A stretch of 64,000 nucleotides of DNA from Caryophanales bacterium UBA784 (GTDB taxonomy: Bacteria; Bacillota_I; Bacilli_A; RFN20; CAG-288): assembly GCA_002297045.1 (NCBI GenBank), contig DBJE01000006.1, positions 1 through 64,000 on the forward strand, in the 5' to 3' direction. The notes beneath the pieces are model-generated. The model did not search any database. It saw nothing but the letters and a program-made list of their open reading frames with translations, and was not told the DNA's origin. The position numbers were made by a program, and so were the translations under genes. Shown piece by piece: positions 17,860 to 26,646 of this stretch. How positions within the stretch are numbered: position 1 is the stretch's first letter; every line of letters starts with the position of its first letter.

Positions 17860-18459
17860 TTAAGGGTAAAGAGTCTCTTTTTCCTTTCCTTGCCTCTCTT
17901 CATCGGAGAGGAAGACACGGATATTCTCTATTTTCCTTCTCTCTTTATAGGAGAGAGGAAGAAGGTAATAAAAGGAAAAGACATTATCCTTTATCTCTTC
18001 GTCTTTGACAACATCGATGTAGCAGATGGAAATAGTCGGATTGTTTTTATAGAAGAAGAAATTATCGGTCAAAAGGATTTTGTCTCCGTTAACATCCCTT
18101 CCCTGGATATTATTCCGTTTATAGGCTTTATATCCGCTTGGAATCTGGGCAAAGAAATACAATGCCCTATATCCTTCCTCTAATTGGAAGGAGTCCGGCT
18201 GTCCGTCGAAATTCATCTTCCGCCTGAAATCAATAAGCTCTACCTGGCTTGTGATTTCCTTTGTCGAGAAATAGTAGGCATCGATAGCCGTATCCTTAAG
18301 GCTCCTATTCCTCTCCTTTCCATCGATGGAGGAGAAGGAAGGACTGGCTGAGGAAATCCACCTGTTTCCAAAATAACATTGGTAACAGGCTACATTCTTT
18401 TTGTTACAGGAGACCATCCTAGGAAGGGAAGAGAGGAAGAGTATGAGGTTCTTTTTCAT
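17860..18459 (-). CDS. Small lipoprotein of unknown function
   Basis: A 199-residue lipoprotein. The signal reads KKNLILFLSSLPMMVSC with the lipid Cys at 18. The first Met before VSC is AGG and would place Arg inside the lipobox region under the standard code. The mature part (YQCYFGNRWISSASPSF, DAYYFSTKEITSQVEL, GYRALYFFAQIPSGYKAY) has no family I recognise. ATG 18459 is preferred to the upstream in-frame ATG because the signal peptide begins there. It is divergent from the Nudix gene, with a shared, symmetric -10 region. Its 3' end is followed by the promoter of the riboswitch transcript, with no terminator between. Confidence 0.7.
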   Translation of the reverse strand: MKKNLILFLSSLPRMVSCNKKNVACYQCYFGNRWISSASPSFSSIDGKERNRSLKDTAIDAYYFSTKEITSQVELIDFRRKMNFDGQPDSFQLEEGYRALYFFAQIPSGYKAYKRNNIQGRDVNGDKILLTDNFFFYKNNPTISICYIDVVKDEEIKDNVFSFYYLLPLSYKERRKIENIRVFLSDEERQGKEKETLYP

Positions 18460-18469
18460 TTCCAAAACC

Positions 18470-18477
18470 ATTATAAT
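18470..18477. promoter_or_regulatory. Symmetric divergent -10 element
   Basis: The palindrome attataat gives tataat on both strands: 18470-18475 for the minus-strand lipoprotein (10 nt before its ATG) and 18472-18477 for the plus-strand Nudix gene (31 nt before its ATG). The -35 matches are weak on both sides. It reads as a bidirectional promoter. Confidence 0.55.
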
Positions 18478-18508
18478 CTTTTGCGAAAAGGGAAGAAAAG
18501 ATAAACCG

Positions 18509-18916
18509 ATGAGAGAGGTCATAACACGCTGTATTCTCTGCAATATCTGCAGGGTGGAAGACGGAAAAGGAAATGTTCTTGTCCAGCTCCGGACCAAGAA
18601 AGACTGGCCAGGGCTTAATTTTCCGGGCGGCCATGTCGAAGGAAAAGAAAATTTAGACGATTCCGTCCGCCGGGAAATTAAGGAAGAAACCGGTCTTTCT
18701 CTCGGCAGAGTCGTTTTCTGCGGTGTCAGGGAATGGCCCTGGCGAGACGATATCCGTTATTTCACTTTCGTCTATAAATCAAAGGACTATACAGGGGAGA
18801 TTAAGGATTCAGAAGAAGGCAAGGTATTCTGGTTAAAGAAAACAGAACTATTTTCTCATCCATGTTCTCAGGATTTAGATAAGATTTTTGCTATCTGTGA
18901 AAGCAGACCTTATTAA
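18509..18916 (+). CDS. Nudix hydrolase (MutT-like, 8-oxo-dGTP type)
   Basis: A 135-residue Nudix protein. The complete Nudix box lies at residues 41-63 (GHVEGKE, seven residues, then REIKEETGL). The N-terminus TRCILCNICMVEDGKGNVLVQLR matches streptococcal and clostridial MutT-type proteins, with the Met in CMVED encoded by AGG. The preceding WPGLNFPGGHVE is typical of 8-oxo-dGTP diphosphatases. ATG 18509 is chosen because the conserved N-terminus starts there; the in-frame upstream extension is antisense to the lipoprotein signal. The substrate could be another nucleotide diphosphate derivative. Confidence 0.88.
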   Translation: MREVITRCILCNICRVEDGKGNVLVQLRTKKDWPGLNFPGGHVEGKENLDDSVRREIKEETGLSLGRVVFCGVREWPWRDDIRYFTFVYKSKDYTGEIKDSEEGKVFWLKKTELFSHPCSQDLDKIFAICESRPY

Positions 18917-18933
18917 TTAAGGAGGAGAAAATA

Positions 18934-19653
18934 GTGCGTATCAGGATTATCCGTCATGCCGACCCGGATTATGCAATCGATGGTCTTACCGAGACGGGAA
19001 AGAAGGAAGCGGAGCTTCTTAAAGACCGGTTAAGGAAGGAAAAGATAGACGATATCTATGTTTCTCCCTTAGGAAGAGCACAGCTTACGGCAAGACCTTA
19101 TCTTCTGGCAAGTGGAAAAACGGCAACGACCGTTGACTGGCTTCATGAGTTTAACCGTGTGACAATTCAGCGGGAAAGCCGGCTTGGCACATGCTGGGAT
19201 CTTCTTCCGAATGAATGGGAGGATAAGGATGCTCTCTATGATCTTGATGAATGGGATAAAAACCTTGTGGAAGTCAAAGGAAGCCTGAGTGAAGAATATG
19301 CCAAGGTGGCAAAAGGACTCGATGAAGTCCTTGCTAAGCATGGCTATGTCCGAGAGGGAAGACATTACAAGGTTATTCTGGGAAACCATGAAACGATTGC
19401 TTTCTTCTGCCATTTCGGACTAGAGTGTATCCTTCTTTCCCATCTTTTCTCTGTCTCTCCCATTCCTCTTCTTGAACACACGGTTGCCCTTCCTTCTTCG
19501 GTCACTATCCTTTACTCAGAAGAACGGCGGAAGGGAATCGCCTCTTTCCGCAGGTCTGAGTTTGGTTCTCTTGAGCATCTCTACGGAAAAAGAGAACCTG
19601 CCTTTGCCGCCCGTTTTTGTGAGACCTTTGAAGATAACACAAGACATGACTAG
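18934..19653 (+). CDS. Histidine phosphatase family protein
   Basis: A 239-residue phosphatase starting at GTG 18934 behind a strong aaggagga. The catalytic motif MIIRHADPDY (Arg7-His8) is followed by LTETGKKEAELLKDRL and YVSPLGRAQLTARPYL. The second conserved His is in NHETIAFFCHF (about 150-160). The C-terminal LPSSVTILYSEERRKG matches bacilli phosphoglycerate-mutase-like phosphatases. It starts 18 bp after the Nudix gene and is probably cotranscribed; both enzymes remove phosphates from small molecules. Substrate is unknown. Confidence 0.85.
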   Translation: MRIRIIRHADPDYAIDGLTETGKKEAELLKDRLRKEKIDDIYVSPLGRAQLTARPYLLASGKTATTVDWLHEFNRVTIQRESRLGTCWDLLPNEWEDKDALYDLDEWDKNLVEVKGSLSEEYAKVAKGLDEVLAKHGYVREGRHYKVILGNHETIAFFCHFGLECILLSHLFSVSPIPLLEHTVALPSSVTILYSEERRKGIASFRRSEFGSLEHLYGKREPAFAARFCETFEDNTRHD

Positions 19654-19844
19654 GGATTATGTCTTTCAATCAACTTAAAAGTATCTTAATTGACTATTAG
19701 TTTTTTTCAAAATCGGCTATTTGTAAAGCATTTGCTCCCAAGCGGTTTTGAAGTCTGAAATTTTAAACGTGCAAATTATATCCCTGGCCTTGAATTAAAA
19801 CCTATATTCCTCTAAACTTAATATAAAAACAGGTGGGTGATAAG

Positions 19845-21272
19845 ATGAATAAAGTAAAAGAAATTATTAATGAATGTTTGTCCTATGATACGGAACGCGA
19901 ATGGTTTGAATTTAAAGAAAACTGGTTTGAAAAAGACCAGTTGGGCGAATATATTTCTGCTTTATCAAATAGTGCGGCTATTTTAGGAAGAAATAACGCT
20001 TACTTTATCTGGGGAATCAATGATAAAAATCACAAAATCGTTGGAACAAGATTTAATCCAAATATTGATGTCGGCAATGAACCGCTGCAACACTATTTGG
20101 CCAGAAATCTTAATCCTAGTGTTGGATTTTATTTTCAGGAAGAGACGATTGAAGGGAAAAGAATTGTCTTACTAGCAATACCAGCTGCAAAAATTGTCCC
20201 TACGGCTTTTCGTGATATCCGTTATATCAGAATTGGATCGAGTAAAGAGAATATCCGCAAATATCCAGAAAGAGAAGCATATCTGTTCTCTGCTTTAACG
20301 TTCGGAATTGAAACAATCAACTCTAAGGAAAGTGAGTATCAGGACTTAACCTTTAATCAACTGAAGACTTATTATGCAACAAAAAATATAATTTTGAATG
20401 AAAAAACATATAGGAAAAACCTTCATCTGCTCACGAAAGACAACAAATTTAATATCATGGCCCAATTGCTATCCGACAATTCGCATGTGCCGATCCGTGT
20501 CGCTATTTTTAACGGCAAAAATAAAGCCTCTAAGCTTTACTCTGTTAAAGAATTCGGCTATAAATGTCTGCTTTTTTCTCTTAATGAGGTTTTAAATTAC
20601 GGAGATGCGCTAAATATTCCACAGGCGGATGAAAGAAACCGAATCAGGGAAAGAAAAGAAGTAAGGCTATTCAATTTTGATGCTTATCGAGAAGCAATTA
20701 TTAATGCGTTCTTACACAATAAATGGGTTGATTTAAACGAACCAATGATTACTTTCTTTAATGACCGGATTGAGATTCTTTCTAGAGGTAGCCTTGCACC
20801 GCTTCAAACGATGAGTGGCTTTTATGAAGGTCATTCTGTTCCCGTGAATGAATATCTATCGGAAATGTTTTTGCAACTGCACATAAGTGAAAAAACAGGT
20901 CGTGGTGTTCCTACGATAATTTCTAAGTGTGGGAAGAGTTCAATCAAGGTTACAAATAACAATATTCTTGTCACTATCCCATTTAATCGAATCAATGAGG
21001 TGGGTGATAAAGTGGGTAATAAAGTGGGTGATAAAGTGGGTGATAAAGTGGGTGATAAATCGCTGAATAACTCGGAAATCAAAGTCCTTGCTGAAATCCG
21101 CAACAATCCAAATGTCACTAAGCCACAGCTAGAAGTCCTCTGCAATCTAAGCAAAACATCTATTGATAACTGTATTGCTGCACTGAAAAAGAAGCAATAC
21201 ATCGAGCGTGTTGGATCAAGAAAAGCTGGATATTGGCACGTTATCGAAGAAACAAATAAAAACGATATCTAA
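19845..21272 (+). CDS. AlbA/Schlafen-type ATP-binding regulator (COG2865-like)
   Basis: A 475-residue protein. The N-terminal AlbA_2/Schlafen domain (EREWFEFKENWF, SALSNSAAILGRNNAYFIWGI) is followed by a GHKL-like HATPase region (AYREAIINAFLHNKW, NDRIEILSRGSL, EKTGRGVPTII). Next is a Gly-Asp-Lys-Val repeat linker (about 386-405) and a C-terminal winged helix (LNNSEIKVLAEIRNNPNVTKPQLEVL). Such proteins are putative transcription regulators or RecG-like helper ATPases, common in accessory regions. ATG 19845 is chosen over GTG 19833 because aggtggg then serves as ribosome site. Internal Met codons are 4 ATG to 3 AGG, unlike the AGG-rich core genes, suggesting later acquisition. Confidence 0.8.
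   Translation: MNKVKEIINECLSYDTEREWFEFKENWFEKDQLGEYISALSNSAAILGRNNAYFIWGINDKNHKIVGTRFNPNIDVGNEPLQHYLARNLNPSVGFYFQEETIEGKRIVLLAIPAAKIVPTAFRDIRYIRIGSSKENIRKYPEREAYLFSALTFGIETINSKESEYQDLTFNQLKTYYATKNIILNEKTYRKNLHLLTKDNKFNIMAQLLSDNSHVPIRVAIFNGKNKASKLYSVKEFGYKCLLFSLNEVLNYGDALNIPQADERNRIRERKEVRLFNFDAYREAIINAFLHNKWVDLNEPMITFFNDRIEILSRGSLAPLQTMSGFYEGHSVPVNEYLSEMFLQLHISEKTGRGVPTIISKCGKSSIKVTNNNILVTIPFNRINEVGDKVGNKVGDKVGDKVGDKSLNNSEIKVLAEIRNNPNVTKPQLEVLCNLSKTSIDNCIAALKKKQYIERVGSRKAGYWHVIEETNKNDI
21000..21059 (+). repeat. Five tandem 12-bp repeats inside the AlbA-type gene
   Basis: gtgggtgataaa is repeated five times in frame (the second copy has one change), encoding Val-Gly-Asp-Lys or Val-Gly-Asn-Lys units between the ATPase and winged-helix domains. 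A sixth near-identical copy, gtgggtgataag, sits at 19833-19844 immediately before the start codon. Copy number could vary by slippage without changing frame. Confidence 0.85.
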
Positions 21273-21330
21273 TAGTCTTATACTTCAAGGCATCTTATAT
21301 AGTAATAACTATTTTCTATTTTAGATAAGA

Positions 21331-21370
21331 AAAAAGCAACCCCTCATTTGTTATAAAGGGTTGCTTTTTC
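21331..21370. terminator. Bidirectional terminator between convergent genes
   Basis: aaagcaaccc/gggttgcttt forms a 10-bp stem with A-rich and T-rich flanks on both sides. It serves the AlbA-type gene (plus) and the GH3 gene (minus). Confidence 0.88.
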
Positions 21371-21390
21371 TTTCTAGTTATCTGCTCTGC

Positions 21391-24330
21391 TTATTCTGCT
21401 TTTTCTTCTTTAGTTTCTTTCTTCGGCTTACGGAAATAGAACCAATAGGTGACAAATCCGGCACCGCCGACAATCAACGCACCGACAACGACATCTAAGG
21501 TAATCAGCCAATATCTCCACGGAGGAGTGACGGAGATGACTTTGGTGTTCTTGGTGATTCCGTTCCTAGCGGCAGTGTTGACCACAGTGTAGAGAATCCG
21601 GTGGCAGGCTTCTCTTACCTTCGTCCTGACATAGGCGTTGTCTTTATACTGAGAGATATCATCGGCGGTCGCTTTTGTGCAGAGCCTCCTATCATCTCCG
21701 TTTAAGACAGCCTGAAGGGCGGACTGGTAGACAGGAGTTCCGACATAATCAGTGAGAACGAATCCATTGAAGCCCCATTCTGTTCTTAAGACGTTGATAA
21801 GGAGGTTAGAAGAACCACCTACCCAGGTAGCGCCTAACCGGTTGTGGGATTCCCTGTAGGCATTCGTCCCGCCGACTTTGAAGGCTAATTCGAAAGGTTT
21901 CAGATAGATTTCACGGACGGTCTGTTCGTTGGCAAAGGTGGCTAAGCCTTTCCGGTTTGTATCCTGGTCGTTTAAGGCAAGGTGCTTAGCATAGGTAATC
22001 CTTCCCTTGCTCTTTGCTCCCTTGATTTCGGCAGATGCCATCCTACCAGAGAGATAAGGATCTTCGCTGAAGTATTCAAAGGAACGTCCGGTGAAAGGAG
22101 TGCGGTGGAGGTTCCTAGCCGGTCCGTACCAGCCGGTGACGCCAAGGGCAAGTCCGTCTTCTCCGATGGCTTCGCCAATCCGCTGGACTAATTCATCATT
22201 GAAAGTGGAAGCAAGGACGACTTCGGAAGTATAGGCCATACCGGATTTCTTTGTTCCTCCGACAAGGGTGGAGGAGATTCCCTGAGGGCCGTCTTTGTCC
22301 GTCGTTCCCGGATAGGCAATGCTTTCGACAGGCTGGGTCTTATATCCGCCTAAGGTAACAAGATTGATTGCTTCCTCTTTTGTCCTGTTATCAAGGACAC
22401 TTTCCCAGTTCTGATCGTTGAAGTCGGTTCCCTTCCTGGTGATAAGGGTAACATCATTCTTTGCCCCAAAGGTCGGCCTTGTGTACTCACTTTCATCCGT
22501 TGCCTCTACCTGATCCTTGCCTGTCTTCCGCAAGTCTTCCTTAAGTTTGTCCGTTGCCGTAAGAGAGACAGGTTTAGGGAAGGTAGAAGTCCAGTCGTTA
22601 CGGCTGAGATATTTCACGTCGCTGAAGTAGTAGTCAACATCGGTTGCATCGAACTGGTTGGTGATTTCGTTTCCGGTGTCGCTGTCTTTGCTGAACTTCT
22701 TGAAATCCTGGGCTAATGTATATTTGGCAACCAGGTTCTTATTTCCTTTTTCGGTCCTTCCATCGCTTGTTGTCTTGCCTTTCTCGGCCAGAATGTTATT
22801 TAAGGCATCATGGGCGTTTTCCCCGACCGCAAGGTAATAATCTCCGCCATCCTGGATATAAGTTCTTTCTCCCTTTGCATCGTAGGTACGGAACGATTCT
22901 TCATCGACTTCGATTTGATAGGTTTTCTTTTCTCCAGGTTTCAGGCTGTCTGACTTTGTATAGCCGACAAGTTCGATGGCACTTTTCTCAATTCCTTGTT
23001 TCTTATCGTATTCCGTATACGGACTTTGCCTATAGACTTGAATCGGTGTCTTTCCTTCAACGTCTCCTGTGTTCTTGACGGAAACCGAGACAGTATAGAT
23101 TCCGTCCTTGTTAGTGACCGAATAATCACTGTACTCGAAAGTCGTATAGCTTAAGCCATATCCGAAGGGATAGACGACTTCATCAGTATATTTATAGTCT
23201 CCTGCATTCCCCTGTCCAAGGACAGCATCCTCATATCGCGTTTCATAGTAGCGATAACCGACATAGATTCCTTCCTGATAGACAATATAGTTCTTCCCCG
23301 TATACTGGGTGGAAGTAAAGTAAGGCTCGTTCAGGTCAGAAAGCTCACTGGAGTTGGTATATTCGAAATTACCAAAGTTCTGGGCTGCAGGTGCCGATTT
23401 GGAATTGCTGGCATAAGTATCGACAAGACGTCCGGAGGGATTATAGGCACCGGAGAGAACCTTGGCGACGGCATTCCTTCCTGTCGTGCCGACAGAGCCT
23501 ACCCAGATGGCACCTTTGATTTTGCTGTAGTTCTCCCTCCATCCAAGTTCCATGGAGTTAGACGAATTGACAACAATAATGATTTTATCAAAAGATGAGT
23601 CGTTCTGGATTGATTCTAGCCTATCTGCTTCGTTCTGACTTAAAGCGAGATAGCCGTTTTCGTTCTCATCGGTCGAGAAGGAAAGGTCGCTTCCTTCTCC
23701 TCCGCTCCGTCCGATAAAGACGATGGCAGCATCGGAATAGTCCTTGTAGCTAGCCTTGACTGTGTCTGTGTATTCGGACTGAGGTGCCTCGTTCACTTTA
23801 TACTGGACGCCTGCATTCCCCTCGATAGCGGCGGAGGTGCGAAGGTATTTCTTCTGGGCGACAAAATCGCTGTAGAAGTTCCAAAGGGTGGGGTTGACCT
23901 CGAATCCAGCGTTCTCAAATCCGGCCTTGGCCGTGACTGCCCTTGCCGTATTGATGCTTCCTGATCCTGTTCCTCCATAGACTGGATTGGCAGACGACCT
24001 ACCGAAAAGGGAGACCTTCTTTACATTTTTCAGCGGAAGGGTGTTCTCCTCGTTCTTTAATAGGACGATACCTTCCTTTTCGGCCTCTTCACAGAGTTCC
24101 TTTCCCTTTGCTTCACGCTCCTCGTCCGATGAGTAGGTCTGCTTGAAGTAGGTGGAGTCTGTCTTATCGGCATCATCATTGTTGACTATCTTACTTTCCG
24201 CCTGCTTAAGAGTGATGGAAATGATGGAATGATAGTCATTTGCTACGACGTTTCCGACAATGAGTGCACTTGCAATGGCGGCCCTTCCTAGGTACCAGCA
24301 GACACTCCCTACGATTTTTGAAGTTTTCAT
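21391..24330 (-). CDS. Circularly permuted, membrane-anchored GH3 glycosidase
   Basis: A 979-residue beta-glucosidase-family protein in which domain order is reversed. The GH3 C-terminal alpha/beta sandwich comes first (EAEKEGIVLLKNEENTLPL, about 83; FIGRSGGEGSDL). The fibronectin-III-like part follows (YPFGYGLSYTTFEYSDY). The TIM-barrel domain comes last (GPQGISSTLVGG, KHLALNDQDTNRKG, GTNAYMESHNRLGATW). The nucleophile Asp is in GFVLTDYVG (about 861). There is one hydrophobic segment at the N-terminus (about 8-30) and one at the C-terminus (about 945-967), then a charged tail, so the enzyme is displayed on the membrane. Met residues in AYMESHN and GDDMML are AGG; neighbouring family Arg residues are CGG. 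The ribosome site is aggagg. It sits downstream of, and may be controlled by, the two-component system. Confidence 0.87.
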   Translation of the reverse strand: MKTSKIVGSVCWYLGRAAIASALIVGNVVANDYHSIISITLKQAESKIVNNDDADKTDSTYFKQTYSSDEEREAKGKELCEEAEKEGIVLLKNEENTLPLKNVKKVSLFGRSSANPVYGGTGSGSINTARAVTAKAGFENAGFEVNPTLWNFYSDFVAQKKYLRTSAAIEGNAGVQYKVNEAPQSEYTDTVKASYKDYSDAAIVFIGRSGGEGSDLSFSTDENENGYLALSQNEADRLESIQNDSSFDKIIIVVNSSNSMELGWRENYSKIKGAIWVGSVGTTGRNAVAKVLSGAYNPSGRLVDTYASNSKSAPAAQNFGNFEYTNSSELSDLNEPYFTSTQYTGKNYIVYQEGIYVGYRYYETRYEDAVLGQGNAGDYKYTDEVVYPFGYGLSYTTFEYSDYSVTNKDGIYTVSVSVKNTGDVEGKTPIQVYRQSPYTEYDKKQGIEKSAIELVGYTKSDSLKPGEKKTYQIEVDEESFRTYDAKGERTYIQDGGDYYLAVGENAHDALNNILAEKGKTTSDGRTEKGNKNLVAKYTLAQDFKKFSKDSDTGNEITNQFDATDVDYYFSDVKYLSRNDWTSTFPKPVSLTATDKLKEDLRKTGKDQVEATDESEYTRPTFGAKNDVTLITRKGTDFNDQNWESVLDNRTKEEAINLVTLGGYKTQPVESIAYPGTTDKDGPQGISSTLVGGTKKSGMAYTSEVVLASTFNDELVQRIGEAIGEDGLALGVTGWYGPARNLHRTPFTGRSFEYFSEDPYLSGRMASAEIKGAKSKGRITYAKHLALNDQDTNRKGLATFANEQTVREIYLKPFELAFKVGGTNAYRESHNRLGATWVGGSSNLLINVLRTEWGFNGFVLTDYVGTPVYQSALQAVLNGDDRRLCTKATADDISQYKDNAYVRTKVREACHRILYTVVNTAARNGITKNTKVISVTPPWRYWLITLDVVVGALIVGGAGFVTYWFYFRKPKKETKEEKAE

Positions 24331-24413
24331 TTTGTCCTCCTGAAAACGCTATCAAATTATCAGGAAGCTCTTACATTTGAAAGATAATAAGCCTAAGCTG
24401 TCTTTTGGCGGAC

Positions 24414-25760
24414 TTATTCTGTTTCTTTTTCTTTCCTTTCCTCTTTCATGGGGAAGGGGATAATCAGAGAAAGGGAAAACCTTTGGCCTTTAATATCTAT
24501 CTGCCTGTTTCCATTGTATTTTCTGACAAGATAGTCAATACTTTTTATTCCTATTCCGTGATAATCGGTGTCATTCTTTGAAGTCTGTGGATACCCGTCC
24601 TTCCTTGTGATTGGACCGGAGAAATAGTTCTCTTCCTGAAGGAAGAAGAAACCATTCTTCTTTTTCCTGTCGAGGAAAATGATCCGTTTTTCTTTCTCTT
24701 TAACCTTCAGAAGGGCTTCCGTGGCGTTATCGATGATATTACCGAAAATCGTGTAAAGGTCGACATCGTCGATGAAAGAAATGTCGCAATTATCGAAATT
24801 ATAGTTGAGCTGGATGCCATGTTTCTGGCAGTAGAGCGACTTCTTCGTCAGGACAATATTCAGGACTTCGTTTCCAGTCTGTGCGACATTGTCATAGATG
24901 GAAATATCTTCTTCCCTTTTCTCGAGTCTCTCGCTTCTTTTCGATGGACTCCTTTCCCTTAGGGCATCTATCTGATGCTTTAAGTCATGTGTTTTCCGGT
25001 TGATCCTATCAATGTTTTTCTTGGATAGGATCCTATCCTCCTGCTTTTCGTGCAGCCTACGCTTCCTTTCCCTCTTTTCCCGTTTTGCCTTTGACTGCTC
25101 AAAAAGACCGAAAAGAAGGGTTAGGATCAGGATATCCGTCAGGGTTGTCGATATTCTCAGGGAAATGTTTCCTTGTGAATACTTATCATCATAAGAGGAT
25201 AAAAAGCAATAGAGAAAAACTGTGATGACCGAAATGGATATCCTGACGATGTTATTGGAGTTGATATGCTCTCCTTCTTTGATTCGCTGGACAAAGACAA
25301 AGTAATAGACAAAGAAAAGAAGAATCAGAAAGAAGAGACAGACAAGCTTATAAGCCAATGATGAATAGGAGAAAGAACAGATTTTGCAGAAAAGCAAAAT
25401 GAGCCGCTTGAGCAGATGCTGCCTTGTATAAATGCTCGATCCATAGAAAAGGACCTCTTTAAAGCTCAGTTTAAAGAGGAAGAAAAGAAGGAGCCTGTCT
25501 AGAAGATAAAAGATAAGCCAGCTGAAGTTAACCCATTCGCCGATTTTCAGATAGGAATAGTAATAGATGGTTTCTCCTTTTGGTGTCCTGATATAAGGAA
25601 GGGCGATGAAGAATACGGTAGCCAGGAGGTACCGGAGAGGAAATAGGTTTCTTCTTTTGCAGGTAAAGATAAACAGGGAAGTATAAATCCAAAGTTCCAC
25701 ATGGAACCGGGAAAAGAAGGTAAGGACAGAAAGAAGAAGTTCCATCGTCAGTCTCCGCAA
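24414..25760 (-). CDS. Agr/VirS-like GHKL sensor histidine kinase
   Basis: A 448-residue membrane sensor. Residues 1-205 form six or seven hydrophobic segments. A basic linker (AKREKRERKRRLHEKQEDRI) leads to the dimerisation box NRKTHDLKHQID, whose His is the likely phosphoacceptor. The HATPase_c_5 type domain has N-box FGNIIDNATEALL and G-box YHGIGIKSIDYLV, as in AgrC-type kinases. The start overlaps the response-regulator stop by 13 bp, so both are made together. No agrB or agrD-like gene was seen nearby, so the signal is unknown. Confidence 0.87.
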   Translation of the reverse strand: MRRLTMELLLSVLTFFSRFHVELWIYTSLFIFTCKRRNLFPLRYLLATVFFIALPYIRTPKGETIYYYSYLKIGEWVNFSWLIFYLLDRLLLFFLFKLSFKEVLFYGSSIYTRQHLLKRLILLFCKICSFSYSSLAYKLVCLFFLILLFFVYYFVFVQRIKEGEHINSNNIVRISISVITVFLYCFLSSYDDKYSQGNISLRISTTLTDILILTLLFGLFEQSKAKREKRERKRRLHEKQEDRILSKKNIDRINRKTHDLKHQIDALRERSPSKRSERLEKREEDISIYDNVAQTGNEVLNIVLTKKSLYCQKHGIQLNYNFDNCDISFIDDVDLYTIFGNIIDNATEALLKVKEKEKRIIFLDRKKKNGFFFLQEENYFSGPITRKDGYPQTSKNDTDYHGIGIKSIDYLVRKYNGNRQIDIKGQRFSLSLIIPFPMKEERKEKETE

Positions 25761-26449
25761 TATTTTGTCAAGGCCTCAAGAAATTGCTTTCTCTTCGGTC
25801 TTGAGATGCTGAGCCTTTCGTTTCCTACTTTGACTAGTGACCCAGTTACGCCATAAACATACTTCCTGTTCACGAGAAAACATTGGTTGCATAATTCAAA
25901 ATGAACCGGAGAAAGCAGATTATACCTATTGGAAATCGTTCCTTTCCTGGAGTAATTTCCATGCGTAGTATGGAGGGTTAGGGTGTGACCTTTGATTTCA
26001 ATATAGTAAATCTCTGCACTGTCAATCTTACAATAGCTATCTTTGCTTTGGCAGGAAATGTAGACTGATTTATCCTCTTTCCTTTTTCCTATTGCTTTCC
26101 TTAGGATATGCCGGAAAGTGAAGTAGGAAATCGGTTTGACTAGGTATCCAAGGGCATCGACTTCATATCCGTTGACCGCATATTTGACCCTGGTTGTTGT
26201 GAAAATGATAATGACTTTCTGATCTTTTTCTCGGATCTGACGGGCCAGAGTCCTTCCGTCGATAGAATCCTTTAGAACGATATCGATAAAAAGAAGACGG
26301 AAATCCTGCTGAGAGCGAAGAAAGGCAGAGGCAGAAGAAAATGATTCTACCTGAAACTTAATGTTTTCCTCTTTCTGAAACTGTTCAAGATAAGCGACGA
26401 GTCTGTTTAGGTAGACCTCCTCGTCTTCGATAACCCCGATTTTTAGCAT
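25748..26449 (-). CDS. LytTR-family response regulator
   Basis: A 233-residue regulator. The receiver domain has acidic pocket IEDEE (8-12), phosphoacceptor Asp56 in LLFIDIVLKDS, and FTTTMVKYAVNGYEVDALGYLVKP, where AGG supplies the Met. The LytTR DNA-binding domain starts at about 125 (KSVYISCQSKDSYCKI, IYYIEIKGHTLTLHT, FLVNRKYVYGV). It is the first gene of the RR-kinase pair and lies upstream of the GH3 gene on the same strand, so glycosidase expression is a plausible target. LytTR sites are imperfect direct repeats; none was identified with confidence. Confidence 0.9.
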   Translation of the reverse strand: MLKIGVIEDEEVYLNRLVAYLEQFQKEENIKFQVESFSSASAFLRSQQDFRLLFIDIVLKDSIDGRTLARQIREKDQKVIIIFTTTRVKYAVNGYEVDALGYLVKPISYFTFRHILRKAIGKRKEDKSVYISCQSKDSYCKIDSAEIYYIEIKGHTLTLHTTHGNYSRKGTISNRYNLLSPVHFELCNQCFLVNRKYVYGVTGSLVKVGNERLSISRPKRKQFLEALTKYCGD

Positions 26450-26538
26450 GTCCCCATTTTATTTGATTTCTTTCCTTTGCACAAGTTGCCGATGCTATTC
26501 GAATAAAATACAAATGTCTAGTTTTAATTAAGAAACAG

Positions 26539-26572
26539 CGATGAAACAGGGAGTCTACTCCCATTTTAATCG
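26539..26572. repeat. 34-bp palindromic repeat, copy 1
   Basis: It begins cgatgaaacagggagt and ends actcccattttaatcg, an imperfect palindrome centred on gggagt-ct-actccc. Copy 2 lies 72 bp downstream. Both precede the AAA ATPase gene. Confidence 0.85.
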
Positions 26573-26602
26573 AAAGTAAATGATTTTTCCCTTGTCATTT
26601 GA

Positions 26603-26608
26603 TATAAT
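26603..26608 (+). promoter_or_regulatory. Likely -10 box of the AAA ATPase gene
   Basis: tataat lies between the two palindromes, 38 bp before ATG 26647. The -35 is weak. Transcription would begin within or at copy 2, making the palindrome the 5' end of the mRNA. Confidence 0.5.
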
Positions 26609-26610
26609 AG

Positions 26611-26644
26611 CGATGAAACAGGGAGTCTACTCCCGTTTTCATCG
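26611..26644. repeat. 34-bp palindromic repeat, copy 2
   Basis: A near-perfect palindrome from cgatgaaacagggagt to actcccgttttcatcg, ending 2 bp before the start codon. Copies 1 and 2 differ at two positions; copy 2 has the better pairing. No separate Shine-Dalgarno is visible, so the element could act as an operator, an mRNA hairpin hiding the start, or both. Confidence 0.85.
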
Positions 26645-26646
26645 GA

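Noticed and set aside
17836..18183. Plus-strand 115-codon ORF antisense to the lipoprotein
   Set aside because: Shadow of the minus-strand lipoprotein gene, which has a proper lipobox.
26539..26644. Two 34-bp palindromic repeats as a mini CRISPR array
   Set aside because: Only two copies, no cas genes, the spacing contains a promoter, and both sit at a gene start; a regulatory element fits better.
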